NCBI GenBank assembly: GCA_009760855.2
Contig: WPIO01000172.1
Span: forward strand, 503,001 to 567,000
DNA: 64,000 nucleotides
Reading direction: 5' to 3'
From: Cristatella mucedo
Lineage: Eukaryota > Bryozoa > Phylactolaemata > Cristatellidae
In this document: positions 23,172-34,444 of the stretch, piece after piece
How the letters are laid out: each line of letters begins with the position of its first letter
Position numbering within the stretch: the stretch's first letter is position 1
Notes under the pieces: model-generated
Seen by the model: the letters and a program-made list of their open reading frames with translations, nothing else
The model's database searches: none
What the model was told of the DNA's origin: nothing
Translations under genes and position numbers: made by a program

Positions 23172-23325
23172 AGCTGGTTTGGTCGTACGGATAAGGTTCT
23201 CGCCCCGACCAAAGGCCTGGCTGAGTCGTAGGCTGGAGCTCCGAAGCATACATGAAGCGCCTGAATACAGATTAAGTTCTCTTGGGGCGCTATAAAAAAC
23301 GAATAATATTATAATGAATATATTA
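23172..23325 (+). mobile_element. SINE-1 copy
   Basis: A diverged tRNA-like body (TGGTCGTACGGATAAGG; GTAGGCTGGAGCTCCG) is followed by AAGCGCCTGAATACAGATTAAGTTCTCTTGGGGCGCT and a (GAATAAT)-like tail. The 3' hairpin arms pair better here than in the 19317 copy. Confidence 0.8.
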
Positions 23326-24192
23326 AGTAGTTGGCAGATGGACTGAAGAGGCTATAAATCGCACTTGTAGTGGGCTGTAGGAGTTAAATCTGCGAGCTTG
23401 GCCCTGAAGTGCAAGCTTATTTCGTCTTTCGTTGAACCTGTGCCTGCTAACTAACGAGACAGGCATCATAATGAAAGGGAGATAGAAAGAGTGAGATAGA
23501 GGGAGATATGCGTTTTTTCACAACATTCGCATATACGAGATACAGAGACACTGAATAAGATAGCAGTATACAGTATATTTGCAATGGCTAGTAAGTTGGA
23601 GTCAGAATAACTTGGTGACAATGACGTGACTTGGCTTATTGTGGTAGCTGCTCTTGACCTGGCAAGCGACATGCTATCCCGGTGTAGCTTACTGGAGCTG
23701 GCAAGCCTGGGTCTCATTCCCGAGGACTGCCCCCGATTCTAGTATCGCTCTGCCTCCATCAGGTGAATCCCAGACGAAGCTGCAGTAACAAAGCAGTAGA
23801 ACGAGAGGAAACAAAGCTGTCGTAACAAAGCTGGAGGCTGACATGGGCAGCGGCAAAATGGCTGGCATCAAGTCGCCATGTACTCCTCGAAAGGTTTGAG
23901 CCACGCAGTTCGCCAAAAAGATCACTGCTCAAGTATACAAACGCATAGGAGCCGTTCGGTGTACCGTAGTGACAGACAGGTTGTTTACTTATTATGCCTG
24001 CCATCTGCTTCATAGAGAGTTTCCTGCTTTCGAATGACGTAGCTATCCATAAAATGTCCTCGGTCATCTACAATTCTACCGCTAATACAGAGTACCTGAG
24101 AAAGGTGACTAAAGTCTCGCAGCAGCTTTGTTTTTAGAATTCAATGTTGTTTCTCCTCAACAGGCCGTCGATTCTTAGCGATACTGCTACAA
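23326..24192. other. No gene recognised upstream of the signal-peptide exon
   Basis: Short frames on the minus strand (23466-24067) overlap one another and lack recognisable domains. The stretch just upstream of 24193 may contain the promoter of the candidate host gene, but I see no clear TATA box. Confidence 0.3.
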
Positions 24193-24244
24193 ATGATCCT
24201 GCTGCAGCTGCTGCTTCTTCAGACCGCCGTCTGCTCAAGTGCAG
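24193..24244 (+). CDS. Candidate first coding exon: signal peptide
   Basis: ATG at 24193 (context ACAAATGA) opens MILLQLLLLQTAVCSSA, a textbook secretory signal: hydrophobic leucine-rich core, then small residues suited to signal peptidase. The frame runs 52 bp to CAG|GTAGAG, leaving one base of a codon (phase 1). This matches the phase of the exons at 29217, 44501 and 63723 on the same strand. It is too short to appear as a long reading frame. Assigning it to the same gene as the downstream exons is inference. The splice site, short length and hydrophobic frame are what the sequence shows. Confidence 0.5.
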
Positions 24245-24676
24245 GTAGAGTACCCTTAAAATAAACTTTCACATTCCATTCAATTGCCTATGTACCTACA
24301 ATGCCATTATGCATGAACTCTTGTTGGTGAGAGCCTCGCTTCATGATCACGATGGCTTTGCAGGCCTACGGTTAGATGAGGGATGGATTTTAGTTCCAGC
24401 CGAAGTTGTTTTCGAGCAAGCTAGTATCTTTTATCCAATAATACCTGCAGTGAGTTGCCTAAAGTGCCGTTTCGAATTGCTATTGCCTTTTACATTACTA
24501 TTTCTATTTGGATTATTATTTACATAAGTATTTTATAATGCAGACGCAAGCTGCAACTACAACTATACAATGCACTTTTGAGAATCCCAGTTTATTTAAA
24601 TCTGCAGATTGACCATCCCTAAATCTACCAGTGTAGTAGTATTAGATCTAACGGAAATATCCTGGTGACTTTACAG

Positions 24677-25053
24677 TACATGGAATAATGTGGACATGCT
24701 CTAACCACCACTGGTATTTGCCAGGTTGCTTAGGAATATTGCCACTAATTTTCAATAATAAGGTTGCTATCTGTGTTGGGATCAAAAGACATGAGGCTCC
24801 AACAGCTATGAGCGAAAAAGAAGTCCGTATGAATCTATTTAAGGCAAAGGTTGTGAGTTTCAGTGACGACAATCCCCATACTATAGTCTATATTTTCTAC
24901 TTAAACTGCATAGTTTTAAAGGATGTGCAGCACTTCTTGCTGGGCCACAATAATTCCATGATGAACTATTTTTGTTTGATAAAAACTGTATTTCTTGAGT
25001 GTGGATCATTTATATTTTATTTGCATTTGGAATATCATCGTGCAGTACAGTAA
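24677..25053 (+). CDS. Possible coding exon, function unknown
   Basis: An open frame follows a TGACTTTACAG acceptor (phase 1 compatible) and starts VHGIMWTCSNHHWYLPGC. It contains KVAICVGIKRHEAPTAM. It could end at the good donor GTGAGT at 24854, which would be phase 0 and so not match the other exons, or read on to a stop at 25053. The later part is AT-rich and less protein-like. No known family is recognised. Confidence 0.25.
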
Positions 25054-25804
25054 TGGAAATGTATTTCAAAGCCCTAGGCATGCTTTATGCCCAAGGAGTC
25101 GTGCTTACGAGTGTAGGGAGAGGCCATATCGCCTAGGTGATATATTTCGGGCTTTTTCATAGGGGAAGGGCCACTACCAGTTAAGTTTTACTAGATCGCC
25201 GAACTTTAGGAGAGATTTTAGGAAGTAGCTGTCAGTCTGGAAGCAGGAGATTGAAAGCATCGGTTGAGAATTTATGCAGTTTAGTACTGCAATAAATATT
25301 TAAAACCACTAATTGTTAATCAAATTTTTTAATTTTAGAAGGCTATTGCAAAAGTAAAAAGCGTTAGAGCAATCGTAACTCTTATAAAATCCGCATTGAG
25401 TTCAATAAAAACACAGACTTAAAAGTTATTCTTCGTCAGCTAAGTTATATTACAAAGATTTACTCAGTTTATTCGGCGATGTACCCCCACCACAAGAGGT
25501 CAGTGACTCACACTTTGCGACCCAGGAAGTGTATTGCCCGTTGCTTAGAGGCACAGCAAGCTTACCTTGTGTATCATGACATTCTTTATTTGCAATAAAA
25601 GAGGGCAATTTCAATAGACTTGCTTGAGTGACTAGGCGGTTGTCTAAGAATGGCCCTACTTGCTCATGTGTAGCCTTGATCGAGAGAATTAAGTCAGACA
25701 ACGCCAACCCACTTCGATGCCGAATGATGCTAAACTATTCATTTCTGATGTGTGGTGATAGGGGTCATTTTAGGAGTTACGGCTATGTTTAGGTCACTCC
25801 TCAA
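25054..25804. other. No supported gene; one minus-strand frame
   Basis: The minus-strand frame at 25450-25707 (85 codons, with FLDNRLVTQASLLKLPSFIA) has a fairly protein-like composition but no recognised motif or partner. The rest holds nothing I can name. Confidence 0.25.
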
Positions 25805-26000
25805 AAATGTGTCGGCAGTAGGAGAATTGTCCTCGTTGTGTAAGAATCGTGGAAGTCAATTCCACTGTGTATAACCTGCAGAGCATAAGTTTTTTCCTCC
25901 AACGATTTTTAAGTGGAGGAGCGAAACAGCTTATTTTTTATCCATACAAGACCTGAGGCCACGATAAGGCTGAAACTGTTGCAGCAGGTCAGCTAGGTTA
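25805..26000 (-). mobile_element. LINE-A C-terminal fragment
   Basis: Antisense to the LINE-A segment from LLHQFQP through DNKLA and NSLP. Shared landmarks are ATCCATACAAGACCTGAGG and GCTGAAACTG-TGCAGCAG. Confidence 0.6.
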
Positions 26001-26140
26001 TTCATTTTGTTTGTTTATCAAGCATAATTTTACTAACCATTCAATTGCATTTCTCTTTGCAGCAAATATAAAGCGCCTACAGACAGATTAAGTTCTCTGA
26101 GGTTATTTTATCAAGTGCATTATTGTTATTATTATTATTA
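26001..26140 (+). mobile_element. LINE-B 3' end only
   Basis: Very short LINE-B copy: about 60 bp of 3' UTR, the hairpin (AAAGCGCCTACAGACAGATTAAGTTCTCTGAGG, with a broken second arm) and a GTTATT/ATT tail. Confidence 0.7.
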
Positions 26141-26314
26141 GGCTGTTGTTCAGCATAAGAACTTTACACTGTGTCTGGTGATCATCATCCTGAAGCCATC
26201 GAAGTTCCTACAGCGAAGGAGCTACGTGTTCGAACCTACGATCGTCGTTGGATCTAGCGACCGTTTTCGCCGGTACATGTGCTTGCCTTTGACGTCCGTG
26301 GTCAACATCCGTGC

Positions 26315-26395
26315 ACTTGATGACCCAGGTCGTGCATTCGATCCCTGTGACATTTTTGAAGCACCTGGATGGAGATTAAGTTATCTTATCTCGTT
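26315..26395 (+). mobile_element. Degenerate SINE-1
   Basis: GGTCGTGCATTCGATCCCTG (box B region) and GAAGCACCTGGATGGAGATTAAGTTATCTTAT (first hairpin arm and loop) are recognisable. Box A is eroded. Confidence 0.5.
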
Positions 26396-26759
26396 TCGAA
26401 ATGTTTGAGTGGCATTTTTTTGCTTTTTTTCTCTGGAAGGCGGGCCTTCACGTTTGCTACGGTCTTCAGCAGGCCGTGCAGGATGACTTTCCAAAGCTGG
26501 GTGAGGCCCAAGTGAGGACATTCACCATAGAGCTCGGCTTCTGCTCTCTGAGGCAGTACATGCCATTTAGACTGAATGGGCCACCAGCCACGACCGAAAG
26601 CTTGAGTGAACAGAAGCTGGTGTGCCGGAAAAGAAGGTTTGCCAAGCTGCCATTGTGTAGCAGGTCACAGTGTTCTAAGCGTTTGATAGGCTGTGATGAT
26701 GAACCACGAGGCGACGGTGTGCAGAGAGGCTGAGACGTAGAGCAGCCATACAAAGGTGT

Positions 26760-26935
26760 GTGGCGGAGAGACGGCAGCGTCCGGCAGAAATGCAGCAGCA
26801 TTCGGCAGATATGCTGGACAGGCCGGAGAGTCAGTTCACGTCGGAAAGTCGGTGACGGCTGAAAAGTAGCTGCAGGCCGGAAACTCGGCGTAGGACGGAA
26901 AGGAAACGTCTGCCTGAAATGTGACAGCATCCGCC
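26760..26935. repeat. Degenerate short tandem repeat
   Basis: Imperfect units of roughly 24 bp built around CGGAAA-TCGGC / GGCAGAAATGCAGC. On the minus strand this gives an FRPTPSFRP-like pattern. It is likely a decayed minisatellite and not a protein. Confidence 0.45.
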
Positions 26936-27299
26936 GGAGATTTTTCTACGTCCGACGCAGTGGGGAACGTGCCCTCGAGAGATGCCGCTGGGTGTGCGAG
27001 AGAAGAGGTGGCTGCCGAGGAGGCAGGCTAGATGCCTGCCGTGCGGCCGGAGGCAAATACGCGGGAGTAGCGGAGAAAAAAGGAGTGGCGCACAGTGGAG
27101 TTTTCCTCGGTCCTCGAAATGCGGGCTGACGAATCTCTCCAGGTACAGCAGTGGACTTGCGAGAGAAGCCCACGACAAACGGAGCAGTGGCATAATCTGC
27201 ATGAGAGCTAGCGGCGTCTGCCAGATAAGCGACGACGGCGACGGTTGGGAAGAAGACTAATGGAAAAGTGTGTGTAGTGGCGACAGCCGGCAATAACGA

Positions 27300-29200
27300 G
27301 ATAATTAGAAATCGTGTGGTAAAAAAAAGGAGGCACGAAGCTAGCGCCTGGCTAAGGGGAAAGACTAATAGCGACGCAGCAGCTGGCTAAAAAGAGCTCT
27401 GACTTCCGTTGCCTGCTTGTTGCCAAAGGCCGTGCTCCGTTGTGCCTCCTTCCAGCGTCTGTGAGGTAGCCTGCCTGCATGTGGGGAAAGCTGTTGGTTG
27501 CTGAAATGTTACGGGTTGTCACGTTGAAAAGCGCTTTTCTCTTGTGTGGAAGATTTGCTGTCGTATATATATTTTCGCTTTACTTTTGCAGTAGGCCTGT
27601 GTTTTTTGTTGGGATCTTTTTATCTTGACATCATTAGGCATGTGTTATTGTAGACCAGTGTATGGCCTCAAGGAGGTTATGGGCTATGCTGGTTCATGGG
27701 GAAATGACTTTATGAGGTTGAGTCACGCCTTACTGAGAGCAGTAGTGGGGACGCTAGTGCAGGAGGTAACTGGTGTGAGCTGTCATGCTGGAGATCAACT
27801 ACACGGTCGTTGAAGCCCCATCAACGATTCCGTAGTGTGTCGCTTGCTTGCTGCCAGAGCGACAAATTCCAAAGCACGTTGCCTATACATGCACTTTCCA
27901 GTTCGATAACTCATGCCACGCACTTGGACGAGTACTCCCCGTGGCATGAGTGATCGCATGCCACGTGGAGTATTCGTCCGAGACTTGAGCTCTCCTGGAT
28001 CTTCGACCGTAGCAACAAGTGAAACAGCAGAAGAACTCTGGGCACGAAGACCATTTCAGCCGTATCCTCGGCCGTGGGTGAGAAGAACGTTTCCTCTGCT
28101 GCAGAAATTAACATGGCATACATTAAGGCTACTAGCTCGGATATAAATAATGACATCCATTTCAAGAACTATGTTCATCCAGTGACAAAATCACAATCCG
28201 AACAATGAACCTCAATATGTGTACCAGTACCTGTACACCAATCTTACAGGTTTACGTACTAGTAGACGAACAGGTTGACGAACGATTGCTGCTCATCATT
28301 AACACACTTTCATAATGCCGTTTGCACGAGTATGGACTGCTGGAAGCAGCGTACTGGAGCATCCAGTGCCATCTAGGGTGGTTGCCCACAAGATGTTCAA
28401 TATCCCATCAATCGTAGGCAATAGCAGCACCAAAGTCACGGGAACACGGCGGCGTCGCAGTTTTGACGGTGCCCTTTAAAAGCTTATTAGTTTCTTCGGT
28501 CGAACCGCGTACTAAAGTTGTGGGCACAAGCCGAAGACAGATGATTCAAATCACCTCTCCAGTAAAGTCGTTTTCGCTGTCAAATTGAAAAGCCCGGTTG
28601 TGGTACGGCCATTGTGCATCCGACTTGGGCTGAGCCGCATCGCCTCGGTTTGAGCGAGTCCATTCTCAAAGCGACCAATAAAACCTGCCTCACTTTGCGA
28701 AATAAAGCTCCATTTGTACTAAAATGAGGAACGCGGCTTACGCAAGCAAGCACAGTGCTTGCAGCCGCCGCATCACCTCGAGTAAGCTCAGCACAGATGC
28801 ACATATTTACGAAGACTCTGAATCAAGCTAGGCTGGCTAATTAGATGTATGGTTACTCACAATCGTGATTTCTGTTGCTAGAGAACTCGTCATGAGCCTA
28901 GAAGCAATTGGGAGAAAATGCTGGGCTTCGCGTGTGCCTTATCTTCCGACAGTCTTTTTAACCTGCCTGCTTTATTATTTCGTAACCTACGAAAGATCCG
29001 CCATTCAATTACGAGGGTATACACTGACCCGGTTTTCATGTTGTTACTCGTGTAGCTTAGCAAGAGCATTCAGTAAATGCACCTTATTGACGAACTCTAT
29101 TCCGCCGACGTAATGCAATGGAACGTAAAGTAATGTAAGGCACGACTTTTAGTGATTCAGGAATCGACTGAATAAGTGGCCGAAACAGCTCTCGAATTTT
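27300..29200. other. No gene recognised
   Basis: Unique sequence upstream of the 525-bp exon, probably intron if the gene model is right. It contains one hairpin (27923-27982). The GC-rich frames at 26831-27293 just upstream show no domain. Confidence 0.3.
27923..27982. repeat. Imperfect inverted repeat (26-bp arms)
   Basis: CTTGGACGAGTACTCCCC... pairs with ...GGAGTATTCGTCCGAG across an 8-base loop (AGTGATCG), with about 3 mismatches. CATGCCACG occurs again at 27912. It could be a small foldback element. Confidence 0.6.
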
Positions 29201-29216
29201 ATGTGGCTATTTTTAG

Positions 29217-29741
29217 AATATTATAGTTTGACATTCTCTAAGCGGCTGGCACGCAATACTCGTAGCTGGCTCACGGCACATAATCCTTTTCGCATTGCTG
29301 ATTACATTGCCATTCTTTTAGATTTCGGAAACGTTTTGATAACCATCCCTACGTGCATTCCGCTGAAGTCTGCCTTCAACGTTAGCTGCGATATTGCGTC
29401 AAGTGAAGGCATTTTTGTCACAACGACGAGCCTCGTAATGCTAGATAGCCTCAGTGGGAATAACTCAACGATAGCAATATGCGCCGTCGGCGAGCTCCTT
29501 CAACCAACAGATTTGGATCTCCAGTTCCTCAATATTGAGCGTACTACTTGCAACATTCCCCAAGGTAGAAATCAGAAAACGTTCACTGTAACGTTCGAAC
29601 TCACTTTGCGGTCAAACGAAAGTGCTGACTTGACTATTCTGAAGAAGTGGCTAAAATGCTCAGTCTCTGGTAACGACCGAAATAAGACCTCGGAATTCGT
29701 AGACAAGGCGTGGGCAGAGGTGTCGGCTTGTAGAAATTCAG
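29217..29741 (+). CDS. Host exon candidate, copy B: 175-residue glycoprotein segment
   Basis: The exon follows a CTATTTTTAG acceptor and ends at TCAG|GTAAGC, phase 1 on both sides. Residues 1-30 include SKRLARNTRSWL, a basic motif shared with the 63723 exon. The middle has FNVSCDIASS. The last 99 residues (from LDSLSGNNSTIAICAVG to AEVSACRNS) form the domain also found at 3676-3972. Potential N-glycosylation sites: NVS, NNS/NST, NES, NKT. Cysteines and alternating hydrophobics suggest an extracellular beta-sandwich. The family is not recognised. The TGCTAG used as acceptor in copy A is also present inside this exon. Confidence 0.55.
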
Positions 29742-30231
29742 GTAAGCTGATGTTTGCTGCGTTTGTAAAAACTGACTGTGCTAAGCTGTTTATTGTAAGA
29801 CAGTCTTTTCTTCCCTAAGAATATTTTAAGTAGTGAATTATAAAACAAGATCAAAATCATTACTACCATTAACCCAGGATCATCTACTATAAACCTTTAC
29901 CACTTCTTATATAGATGCATTTCCTTAAATGATTGTAACTAATGTAGGCAATAGTAAGTTGAAGAAACAGGTAAACTGAATACCTAGCTTGCTAGTTTCA
30001 TTTGTGGATGTCTGATAACTCTCCTAAATCAAGCGGGGCTGTATCATTTAATAACTGCTTGTGGGTTTTTTGAGAGCAATTCTAGACTTAGACACTTAGC
30101 ACTTCTAATATGCGTGCTATGCTACAACGGCAATGTGTGCTCTAGGTATCCTATTTGTTTATGACTTTCCGACTCCCACAGCATATTCTGGACTTCATGA
30201 ATACTTTTAATCCACACTTCTTTGACTGCAG
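29742..30231 (+). other. Host intron copy B
   Basis: The intron runs from GTAAGCTG to CTTCTTTGACTGCAG and matches 3973-4480. After the acceptor about 85 bp resembling an exon (QIEVTANYKDGLKIFNDL) appears. It is open only in a phase that does not fit the phase-1 donor, so it may be decayed or not an exon. Confidence 0.5.
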
Positions 30232-30316
30232 TCAAATAGAGGTGACTGCTAACTATAAAGACGGGCTCAAAATCTTCAATGATTTAGTTAGGTTTGACGA
30301 TTTGTTAGAATATTTC

Positions 30317-31125
30317 ATTAGTGGGAAGCACAGTTGATTCAGGCAAGCAGTTGAGGTGGTGAGTAGCACGGACGTACAGGACTGCTGAAATAAATGAGTC
30401 GGAAGCGAGACAGTAGTTGTCATTGCGTAGGAATTGACAAGCGAGTTCCACAGTCTAGGACATGCAGAGCTCAAGCTTCTGTCGCCAACGGTCTTTAAGC
30501 GAAGGAATAGAACCGCTAATTTATTGTCCATGCAAGACCTCAGGACACGAGGAGGCTGAACCCGGTGCAGCAGTTCAGCTATTTATGGAAGAGCCAAGCC
30601 GTGGGCGTAAGAACTTCGCTCTGTATCCGCTGATCAACTAGCAGATATCCTAGCTCTTTTAGAAAAAAGACACGTAGTCAAACCTACGGGACTTGAAAAC
30701 TAGCCTTGCAGCCATATTCACAGCGAGCTGCAATGGCTAGTTGTTTTTGTTGGTAGCCCAGCCAAATAAAAATTACAATAATCAAGCCGAGACAGAACTA
30801 AGGAGCCAGTTAAAAGTTTTGCAAGCCTTTGGGGAAGACAGCCCTTAATCTTAGAACAGGGATCGGACGTGATGGCTAGATGTAGAAGCAGTCTTCTAAG
30901 CGATGCTTTTAAAATTTAGGCAGCTGCTCAAAACGCCACCTAAATTTTGAGTTCGTAGTGATTGTTGCACACCAGCATTGCCGTCAGGACAACAAAAGCG
31001 AAGTCATTGCTATGATCTAAACAGGTCGGTGAGAGTTGGTGACCTCATGCCTACAACAATTTCTGCATTGGTTTCAGCTTGCTCGTGGCATTCGGTCTTC
31101 CGGTAAACCCGCAAGTGGTACTATT
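30317..31125 (-). mobile_element. LINE-A RT thumb and C-terminal fragment, copy B
   Basis: Duplicate of 4545-5400: DNKLAVLFLRLKTVGDRSL, SACPRLWNSL and related blocks on the minus strand, with more frameshifts than copy A. Confidence 0.75.
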
Positions 31126-31560
31126 CCCTAAAAATAAATACTCCTGCAACAGAATATTTAGACCCTTGACCACGGAATTCATTTAACAAATTTGAATATA
31201 AATGTGACTCTTGCATTAGCATATTTTTCTATCTACTTCCTAACCACTTATAATATCCCACTACTTTATTCATTCACCACCCAAGTGATAAACTATAAGT
31301 GAACTATTGAACTCACTGCAAAACTGCTAAACTAATATGTATTCTGCTAACTGCTGCATGATAACTGAACAGCGACTAGGCTTGGGCTGAGGTATAGCGA
31401 GCACTCCGTTGAAACTAGTAAAAGTAAATTCTTTTGGTACGGTGAACCTAAGCGAGGATATGTATAAGATTAGATCTGGCAAGACGTTAATGAGCCAAAG
31501 AAGTAATCATAAGGTGCTAGAAGGACTTATACTGTACATGTGAGACCACGCCACCCAGGT
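31126..31560. other. Unclassified spacer of duplication copy B
   Basis: Counterpart of 5401-5839. No gene visible. Confidence 0.4.
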
Positions 31561-33535
31561 TCTCATTCTATCAGTCCATGCCTTCAGACAAGGTTGGTGG
31601 TGGGTCGCATTTGTTGCACTCGAATCGTTTGGCTATAAGATGAGCAGTGTTTCGCATGGGCCATCCTTTGAATCAGCTACAATCAGGTCTTAATCAATTA
31701 CAGTGCCTCTTACTGTTGTGATATACCGACCTCCTTCTGACTGTCTAAGCTTGTTTATAGAGGAGTTTTTCAGAGTTCCAACCTAAAATTATGGTGTGAC
31801 AGGCCGTTAATGATTGCTGGAGACTTCAGTATTCAAGTTGACAACCCTAGCAACAGCCAGGTCCCGCTCATTTCTTGACTTTCTGGAGAACTTTGGTTTG
31901 GTCCAATGCGTTAATTATGCCACCCACGTCAGTGGCCGTATTCTTGATCTCGTGATCAACAAGGATGTCCTCAAAACTGACATTGGAGTGTGCCAGTTGA
32001 CCCTTACAGATCATCGTACGGTCGCGTTTACCTTCACTTGTTCGTATAGGGTAATGTCGAACGTAACTTACAAAGCATTGACAAAGACAAATTTTTGAAA
32101 CTTGTAGTGCAGGTTTTCTTGATCTGCATTCAGACTTGACAGGCAGCCTCGATACCATCACTGATGCAGTGAACATGGCACTCAGTAGTGCTCTTGACAT
32201 GCAAGCTCCGGTTCATTCTATTTGCGTGCAAAGTCGTAGAGATTCCGTTTAATCAATTTTTTACCCTAAAGATGCAACAGGTTGAGCTCAGGGTTGAACG
32301 TTTTTGAAGAAAGCGGAGTGAGATTCAGAGCTAGTCATTTCAAAGACTTCCTTTAATTTTACACCCGTAAGCTTAAAAAGCCGGGCTTCTTGTTTCACTC
32401 GAAAGCTGAATTCCTGCCTGTCGGAATAAAAAAAAAAACTCAGTGGACAGTAAACCATTTACTGGCCAATCCTGAGAGGTCTGACTGCCCAGATATCAGG
32501 TTCTCAGCCGATAGGTTTTCAGCTTTCTTAACGGCAAAATATTGTGCACATTTGTGCCTCCATAAAGCCCTCCCCGATTGAAGCGATAGTGGAATCATGG
32601 CCTGCGACTTTCCTTAAAAGGTTTTCCGAGGTTTCTGCATGCGGTTTGGCTACCGGAATAAGGTCTAGCAGAAAGAGCTCATCTCCTGGAGACCACATAC
32701 CAACATCTCTGTGGTATTCACTGCCTGACTAACTTAGCCCTGCCATAACCGAGATTTGTAATGCTTGTTTGGGAAAAGGGGTCATACCCAATATCTTCGA
32801 ATCGGCAATCGTTAGACCCATACTTAAAAATCCTGGATTAGATGCAAAGGTCCTTGCAACCTATCGCCCAGTTTCCCTTCTTCCTTACTCATCAAAGATT
32901 TTTGAAAAAATTGTTGCTAAGCGTCGGGTTGAACATATTAAGAAGAATGAAATGTCAGAAATATTTCGATCAGATTTCAAAAGGCAGCACTGTACTGAAA
33001 CTGCTCTCCTCCGTATAACCAACGAAATTCTGCGTCGTAACGACAACGGAAATGTCACTGGCCTAGCTCCTCTAGATCTAGCAGCTGGCTTCCAAACAGT
33101 TGACCACGATGTTCTATTTGAACCATTGTAAACAACGATCGGTCTGGCAGACAAAGCACCGGTGTGGTTTAAGTCGTACTCGTCTGATTGTGTTCACACC
33201 GTGTCGTATGGGGGTAATTTCTCAACGCGTGACGGGTCACCTGTGGAGCCCCTCAAGGCTCCATACTCGGTCCGTTGCTGTTCTTCATTTATACTCAGCC
33301 ACTGAAAAAAATGATTAAGGCCCATGGAATAGGATATAATTTTTTGCGCTAACGGTGCTCAGACGTATTTGTCATTCAAACCGTCGGAATCGGCTGCAGC
33401 AACTGATAAGCTGAATGCTTGCCTTACCGATATTCGATCCTGGATGTCGGAAAACTTCTTGAAACTAAATGACGATAAAACCACCTGCAGCTCACAGGAC
33501 ACCCTTAGCCTGTGGCTGGCTTAAAAGGCTTTTTT
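31560..33535 (+). mobile_element. LINE-A endonuclease C-terminus and RT, copy B
   Basis: Counterpart of 5840-7830. Endonuclease end at 31805-32040 (FLDFLENFGLVQCVNYATHV, ILDLVINKDV, LTLTDHRTVAF). RT blocks at 32775-33120 ([48 protein letters not shown]). The catalytic palm is lost to stops. Some frames broken in copy A are intact here and vice versa, so decay continued after the duplication. Confidence 0.8.
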
Positions 33536-34048
33536 CTAGGAGGAACGAGAGAATCAAGCAACTTAACCAAAGCTGCCTAAACGGTGAAGTCGAAACGGTA
33601 CTCGTTAGCACTGCAGTTTGATTAGAATTTTACATTTTCTTACTTTATATTTTGGAATACCTTTGTAAGGCGCACGACCGAAAAAGAGACGTGATGTCAC
33701 AAATAAATTGACCTACTTGGATGTGGTAGCCCTGTCTAGTCACTTAGAGTAGGCCAACATGACTGCGACTGGTGCAGTTGTTTAGTTAATGTTCAATTTT
33801 GAACAGGACACACAACTGCTTCCGAAGGTAAAGGGTACATGCTTGCCAAGCACACTATGAGTCATAAGCTTTATAATTCTTAATAAAACAAGGTGGGCTC
33901 ATTACTAATGGTTTAATCGTTATTCCGAATGAGAAAGTTTGTTGTCATCCTAGTGTGAACTTTAGCAATATTCTACAACATAATAGCACTGCATTTTTCG
34001 TCAGTGTAGAACAGAAAGTCAAGATCTTGTCTCGGATAAAGCATTGGA

Positions 34049-34088
34049 AAGAGAGAGACTGGGAGAGAGAGAGAGAGAGAGAGAGAGG
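34049..34088. repeat. (GA)n microsatellite
   Basis: About 40 bp of GA repeats with one ACTGG interruption. Confidence 0.9.
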
Positions 34089-34444
34089 GGAAAAAACTGT
34101 GCGTCCGTTAACATGCATGCTCCAAATTTTCCCCAGTTAGCAATGTAAACAAAATGCTGCATATGCTGTAGCTACAGAAGACTTTGTGCAGGACTGCATT
34201 ATACTCTCAGTCCATAATAAAGATTGCATCCTCCAAACTTGCGTAAAAATTTAGCACAGTGTTATAAAGTAACCCATTCTTGTTTTTTAGTCACTTGTGC
34301 AAAGGCCAAATAACCTTCCAAGGCTTCCCGTAGTGAGTGACTTTGTTTAGATGCTCGCATAGTGTGATCAAGATTTTACATAAACCTGAATTAGGCCTTC
34401 GCGATTAGAAAATATTACAATTAATGGCTCTTTAATATCACAAT

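Larger units (their letters stand above)
29445..33835 (+). repeat. Large direct duplication, copy B
   Basis: Same content and order as 3676-8110. Unlike copy A it is preceded by coding sequence (29217-29444) instead of a second intron copy. The left breakpoint is therefore at or next to the TGCTAGA(C/T)AGCC junction. Confidence 0.75.

Noticed and set aside
26831-27293. Overlapping frames near the degenerate minisatellite
   Set aside because: Composition and repeat artefacts, with no motif support.
29217-29741. Integrin alpha leg domain
   Set aside because: A beta-sandwich with a spaced Cys/Asn pattern is compatible, but no diagnostic motif is visible.
30232-30316. Next coding exon after copy B
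   Set aside because: Good acceptor, but the phase that fits the upstream donor meets a stop at once, and LINE-A truncates it.
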